DNA of 64,000 nucleotides from Pseudomonas sediminis. GTDB lineage: Bacteria > Pseudomonadota > Gammaproteobacteria > Pseudomonadales > Pseudomonadaceae. Under the pieces are notes generated by a model, which saw only the letters and a program-made list of their open reading frames with translations, made no database searches and was not told the DNA's origin. This document shows positions 60,031 through 64,000 of this stretch, piece after piece. The stretch spans positions 440,884 through 504,883 of the forward strand of contig NZ_NIQU01000003.1 of assembly GCF_002741105.1 (NCBI RefSeq). The letters are read 5' to 3'. Made by a program: the position numbers and the translations under genes. The number at the start of each line of letters is the position of its first letter. Within the stretch, counting starts at the first letter, position 1.

Positions 60031-62835
60031 ATGGACGCCATCATGCAGCGCCCCGGCCGTCGCCACTTCCCGCTCCGTCGTCTTTCCCTCCAGATCGCCC
60101 AGGCATCGCTTCTGCTGAGCACCGGCGCGGCAATGGCGGCAACCAACTGCAGCACGTCGGGCAATGTCTCCTCGATACAATGCACCGCCACCGACATCCA
60201 GATGGTGGGGGGCACGGGTAGCTCGTCGCTCACCGTGACGGATACCACGGCGAACTCGGTCGCGGTGTTGAGTTCGCCCTACGACAGTGGCCCGTTCACC
60301 CAGAACCTGACCATCGACGGCACCACGGTGCTGAACCGCAGTGATTATCCAGCGGTGTACATGTATTCCAGTCAGCCCGGCTGGGATGCCAATCTGCAGA
60401 TCGGCTCGGGGGTTAGCATCACCTCCGCAGGCCCGTTCGGCGCGGTCTGGCTACGCTCGGAAAGCAACGACACGAGCACCAGCAACACCATCGTGGTGGA
60501 CAGCGCCGCCAGCATATCGAGCTTCGGCGCCAGTTCCGACGGCATCACCGCCACCTCCAACAATGGCGCCGTCTCGGTGACCAACCGTAGCAGCGTAACC
60601 GTAGCCGGCGGACGTGGCCTGTACGCCGACGGTGGCTCGGCCAGTCTGACGCCGGTCAGCGTCAGCATCACCAACCTGGGCTCGGTTCATGCTTATCAGG
60701 CCGGTGCACGTGCGATCGACTATAACGGCACAGCGGTGATCGATAACCGTGGCAGTGTCCGTTCGACCACTCGCCAGGGTCTGATCGCCTGGTCCGCCAA
60801 TGGCGGCGCCCAGATCAGCAACAGCGGCACCGTGGTTGCCGACCATTACGATGCGGTTGTGGCGGCCGGTACTGGCGGCAACGTGACGGTCACCAACAGC
60901 GGCAGCATCACCGCCAACCGCAACCTTAACCTCGCCCAGGTCAGCCCGGACTTTCACGGCATCAGCGCCTATACCGACGGTACCGGCAACGTCACCACTA
61001 CCAACACCGCCAGCGGTGTCATCAATGCGGCGTGGGACGCAGGCATGGCGGGCGCCAGCGCCCAGGGCACGATCAGCATGCTCAACGCCGGGCGGATCAA
61101 CGCCCTCACCGGCCTGCTCGCCGAATCTGACAGCGGAATGGTCAGTGTCACCAACACGGGTACGCTGAATACCAGCGGCACCGGTATCCAGGTCAATTCG
61201 GCCAGTTCGGGCGAGGTCGTCAACAGCGGCACGCTCGTCTCAGCCAGTACAGCGTTCCTGGTGGGTTACGGCGTAGCCGTGGATGTCGAAAACAGCGCTG
61301 GAGGGTTGGCCATCGGCAACCTGCAACTGGGTAACCTGGCCAATTTCCTCAACAGCGGCGACCTAGTGTTGAAACAGGGCGCCAGCCTGAGCAATTACAC
61401 CACGGGCGGATCGGTGGTAAGCAGCAGCGTCGGCGGCAACTTCACCCAAAGCGCCAGCGGCTCGTTGAACATCGCAGCGGCCAGCGTGGCCAGTTACAGC
61501 ACCCTGGCGGTCGGCGGTACGGCGAACCTGGGCGGCACCCTCAAGGTCGACGTCAAGTCCAGCTACACGGGAGGCGACCTGACCGATGTGATCACCGCTA
61601 CCGGCGGCCTGACCGATAGTGGCCTGCGCGTGACCGACAACTCCCTGCGCTATGCCTTCTCCACGCTGTTCCGTGCCAACGGCATGGATCTGGTGGTGCG
61701 CGATACCGGCATGAGCACCATCAGCAGCGCCGTTTCACCCCAAGCGCCCGGCGCATTGGGGGCCGCCGCCGTGTGGGACGACCTGCTGGCCAATGGCACC
61801 GGCTCCGCCGAACTCAACCAGGCGCTGCAAGAAATCGTCGCCAGCGAGGATGCCGGCGAGGTCACCAGCAAGGTGCAGCAAACCCTGCCACTGCTGACGG
61901 GCAACTCGATCAACCTGGCCAACAACACCCTGGGCAGCGTCAACTCGGTGATCCAGTCGCGTGTCGACGCAACACGCGGCCTGTCATCGGGCGATGCTTT
62001 CCTGGGTGACCGTCATCTGTGGATGAAACCCTTCACTACCCGCTCGCGCCAGGACAACCGCAATGGCGTGGTGGGCTACAGCGCCGAGACCCATGGCTTC
62101 GTGATCGGCGCCGATGCCAGCGTCTCTCCCGATACCGATCTGGGCCTGGCGCTCGCCTATGCCAAGACCGACGTCTCGAGCAACTCAGCCGGGCCGAAAC
62201 AGAGTGCGGACATCGACACCTATCAGCTCATCTTCTACGGCCGTCATGCCCTGGACGCCAGCAGCGACCTGCTGTTCCAACTCGATACAGGCAAGATGCG
62301 CAGCGATGGCAAGCGCCAGATCGATCTCGTCGGTCTGAACGCCGAGTCCAGCTACGACAGCAAGACCGCCCATGCCGGAATCGGCGTAGATCGCCGCTTT
62401 CAGCTCAGCGAGCGCACCACCTTCAAACCAACGCTGCGCCTCGACTACACCTGGGTCGAAGACGAGGCCTATCGCGAGAAAGGTGCCGGCGGCCTCAGCC
62501 TGCAGGTGAAGTCGCGCAGCACCGATGCGCTGGTGCTGGGCCTAGACGGCCTGCTGACCCACGACCTCACCGAGCAGCTCACCGCCACCGCCAACCTCGG
62601 CGCCGGCTACGACTTCTACAACCGTGACGCCTCGATCATCGCGGCCTATGCCGGCGCTCCGGATGCTGCCTTCGTCACCGAAGGCAGCAATCAGTCGGCC
62701 TGGTCGCAGCATGCCGGCGCCGGGCTGATCTACACCACTGCCAACGGCACCGAGATCACTGGCCGTTATGACGCCCAGCACCGCGAGGGTTTCCTCAGCC
62801 AGACTGCCTCGGTGCAACTGCGCTGGATGTTCTAA
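60031..62835 (+). CDS. Autotransporter with C-terminal beta-barrel (934 aa)
   Basis: Type Va secretion protein. Signal sequence to about residue 37 (LQIAQASLLLSTGAAMA), then a passenger of about 600 residues rich in Ser, Thr, Gly and Asn with repeated NSGT/NTGT-type strands typical of a right-handed beta-helix (for instance ISNSGTVVADHYDAV, VTNTGTLNTSGTG, VVNSGTLVSASTA). A barrel domain of about 280 residues follows, beginning near GDRHLWMKPFTTRSRQDN and ending with the terminal aromatic LRWMF required for BAM recognition. No protease, lipase or RGD motif is seen in the passenger. Start at 60031 or the in-frame ATG at 60043; neither has a clear Shine-Dalgarno. The next gene starts 10 bases after the stop. 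Confidence 0.88.
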   Translation: MDAIMQRPGRRHFPLRRLSLQIAQASLLLSTGAAMAATNCSTSGNVSSIQCTATDIQMVGGTGSSSLTVTDTTANSVAVLSSPYDSGPFTQNLTIDGTTVLNRSDYPAVYMYSSQPGWDANLQIGSGVSITSAGPFGAVWLRSESNDTSTSNTIVVDSAASISSFGASSDGITATSNNGAVSVTNRSSVTVAGGRGLYADGGSASLTPVSVSITNLGSVHAYQAGARAIDYNGTAVIDNRGSVRSTTRQGLIAWSANGGAQISNSGTVVADHYDAVVAAGTGGNVTVTNSGSITANRNLNLAQVSPDFHGISAYTDGTGNVTTTNTASGVINAAWDAGMAGASAQGTISMLNAGRINALTGLLAESDSGMVSVTNTGTLNTSGTGIQVNSASSGEVVNSGTLVSASTAFLVGYGVAVDVENSAGGLAIGNLQLGNLANFLNSGDLVLKQGASLSNYTTGGSVVSSSVGGNFTQSASGSLNIAAASVASYSTLAVGGTANLGGTLKVDVKSSYTGGDLTDVITATGGLTDSGLRVTDNSLRYAFSTLFRANGMDLVVRDTGMSTISSAVSPQAPGALGAAAVWDDLLANGTGSAELNQALQEIVASEDAGEVTSKVQQTLPLLTGNSINLANNTLGSVNSVIQSRVDATRGLSSGDAFLGDRHLWMKPFTTRSRQDNRNGVVGYSAETHGFVIGADASVSPDTDLGLALAYAKTDVSSNSAGPKQSADIDTYQLIFYGRHALDASSDLLFQLDTGKMRSDGKRQIDLVGLNAESSYDSKTAHAGIGVDRRFQLSERTTFKPTLRLDYTWVEDEAYREKGAGGLSLQVKSRSTDALVLGLDGLLTHDLTEQLTATANLGAGYDFYNRDASIIAAYAGAPDAAFVTEGSNQSAWSQHAGAGLIYTTANGTEITGRYDAQHREGFLSQTASVQLRWMF

Positions 62836-62845
62836 CGAGCGCGTC

Positions 62846-63706
62846 ATGACTCGTCCCGTCCGTCTGGCAGGCATGGCGCTGCTCACCCTGCTGGTGGGTT
62901 GCGCCACGCTGCCAACCCCCGAGGATCGCGCGCACAACGCCGACAGGCTGGCAGCGGAGCGTGGTTGGGCGGCGCAAACTCTCGAAGTGGCGCCGTTTCA
63001 ACTGCGTGCCTACCTGCCAAAGGCGGCTGCTGCCGACACCCTGGTGATCTATCTGGAAGGTGACGGCTTCGCCTGGCTCACCTCGACCCGCCCCTCGACC
63101 GATCCCACGCCCCTGACGCCTGTCGCCTTGCAACTGGCACTGGCCCAACCGAGTGGCGCGGCGGCCTACCTTGCCCGGCCCTGCCAGTTCATCGCGACTC
63201 AGCCGGCCTGCTCGCGGGACTACTGGACGGACGCGCGCTTCGCACCAGAGGTGGTGAGCAGCCTCGATCAGGCCGCAGATCAGTTGAAGACACGCGTCGG
63301 TGCGCAGCAACTGATCCTGGTGGGCTACTCCGGGGGGGGTGCCCTCGCCCTACTTTTGGCGGCTCGACGTGACGATGTGGCGCGTGTCGTCACCGTGGCC
63401 GGGAATCTCGATCCACAGGCCTGGACGACGCATCACCGCCTGCAACCGCTGAAGCGTTCGCTGAATCCAGCAGACCAGCGCCTGGCATTAGCCGGCAAGC
63501 GCCAGCAGCATCTGGTCGGTGGTCGCGACCGCATCGTGCCTGCCGTCCTGGCCAGCGCCTTCAATGACGCTTACCCGCCTGACACGCCCTCGCGCGTTTA
63601 CCTGCTGCCCGAGCATGACCACGCCTGCTGCTGGGCGCGCGATTGGCCGAGCCTCTGGCTTAAGCTGCGGCAGGATGCGCAGGCAAGCATGCGAGATCAG
63701 CGGTGA
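62846..63706 (+). CDS. Lipoprotein alpha/beta hydrolase (286 aa)
   Basis: Signal with lipobox LLVGC (about residues 15-19), so likely a membrane-anchored periplasmic or outer-membrane lipoprotein. The nucleophile elbow is GYSGGGALALLL, the acid may be Asp in GGRDRIVP, and the base His is in EHDHACCW. No further family could be named. It begins 10 bases after the autotransporter stop, with which it is probably co-transcribed, which suggests a role at the cell surface. Start 62846 is chosen over the open frame from 62768, which lies inside the autotransporter. Confidence 0.8.
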   Translation: MTRPVRLAGMALLTLLVGCATLPTPEDRAHNADRLAAERGWAAQTLEVAPFQLRAYLPKAAAADTLVIYLEGDGFAWLTSTRPSTDPTPLTPVALQLALAQPSGAAAYLARPCQFIATQPACSRDYWTDARFAPEVVSSLDQAADQLKTRVGAQQLILVGYSGGGALALLLAARRDDVARVVTVAGNLDPQAWTTHHRLQPLKRSLNPADQRLALAGKRQQHLVGGRDRIVPAVLASAFNDAYPPDTPSRVYLLPEHDHACCWARDWPSLWLKLRQDAQASMRDQR

Positions 63707-64000
63707 TCAACCGCGCAGCGTGAGCGGCCCCAACACCGGTGCATGCTCAGCCATCAACTCCACCACCCAATCGATGAACACCCGCAGCTTGGCGCTGACG
63801 TGCCGGTTCGGTGGAAAGGCCAGGTACATTGGCATCGGTTTCATCTGCCAGTCCTCGAACAGGCGCACCAGCTCGCCGCTGGCCAGGTGTGGTTTGGCCA
63901 TGTAGTGCGGTAACCAGAGCATCCCCAAACCTGCCAACCCTGCGGCCAGGTAGGCATTACCATCGTCTACGATCAACAGCGGACGACCCTGGGCTTCGAT
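63707..64000 (-). CDS. LysR-family regulator, C-terminal part (cut by window end)
   Basis: The reading frame continues across the right edge without an N terminus. Visible sequence (PLLIVDDGNAYLAAGLAGLGMLWLPHYMA, ELVRLFEDWQMKPMPMYLAFPPNRHVSAKLRVFIDWVVELM) is typical of the effector-domain end of CrgA/DmlR-type LysR regulators. The stop is adjacent to the lipoprotein hydrolase stop, so the genes are convergent. Confidence 0.85.
   Translation of the reverse strand: MEAQGRPLLIVDDGNAYLAAGLAGLGMLWLPHYMAKPHLASGELVRLFEDWQMKPMPMYLAFPPNRHVSAKLRVFIDWVVELMAEHAPVLGPLTLRG

Overview
The window is a GC-rich chromosomal segment of a Pseudomonas-type gammaproteobacterium. The run nudC-fimL-crotonase-ldcA-dnaQ-rnhA-methyltransferase-gloB-mltD-nppA1A2BCD-fabI-ppiD-hupB-lon-clpX-clpP-tig-tRNAs-folD follows, from memory, the P. 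aeruginosa PAO1 order around PA1823 to PA1796. The second half differs from PAO1. A lineage such as P. mendocina/pseudoalcaligenes (Ectopseudomonas) would fit, but I cannot prove the species.

Positions 1-12,100: NADH pyrophosphatase, the twitching/cAMP regulator FimL, an ECH1-like dienoyl-CoA isomerase, lysine decarboxylase, the replication/repair pair DnaQ and RnhA, glyoxalase II, the lytic transglycosylase MltD behind a near-consensus sigma70 promoter, and an HDOD-GAF protein. Positions 12,150-19,580: a peptide ABC importer of the Npp/Yej type with two tandem binding proteins. Positions 19,600-32,250: FabI, a PLD-fold lipoprotein and the protein-quality-control block (PpiD, HU, Lon, ClpX, ClpP, trigger factor). 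Lon has a good sigma32 promoter and hupB a near-consensus sigma70 promoter. Three tRNA genes and folD follow.

Positions 32,300-41,600: a polyol/glycerol-type ABC importer (binding protein, DUF2160 protein, two permeases, two different ATPases). It is divergent from a sigma54 activator; the space between holds a clear -24/-12 promoter and six TGAAC(A/G) repeats. A class C beta-lactamase follows the activator. Positions 41,600-52,230: branched-chain acyl-CoA catabolism. Three genes that look like isoleucine catabolism (acyl-CoA dehydrogenase, thiolase, SDR) are divergent from the leucine/isovalerate operon liuRABCDE. One perfect 16-bp palindrome of LiuR type lies in the 81-bp gap between them. 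REP-type and GTAGGGTG-type palindromes fill most spacers here.

Positions 52,500-54,300: a two-gene module coupling an RsbQ-type alpha/beta hydrolase to a PAS-GGDEF diguanylate cyclase through a 14-bp overlap. This is the best candidate in the window for a little-described signalling system. It is followed by a small periplasmic solute-binding protein, a third PilT/PilU-like ATPase and a short parvulin. Positions 56,800-64,000: small regulatory units (LysR; TetR with a SnoaL-like protein; HxlR divergent from an AhpD-like protein), each of the last two with a visible operator-like repeat, then an autotransporter followed at once by a lipoprotein alpha/beta hydrolase, and a LysR gene cut by the window end.

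There is no rRNA, CRISPR array, insertion sequence, prophage or plasmid origin that I can see. Domain calls rest on motifs read by eye; no database search was run.
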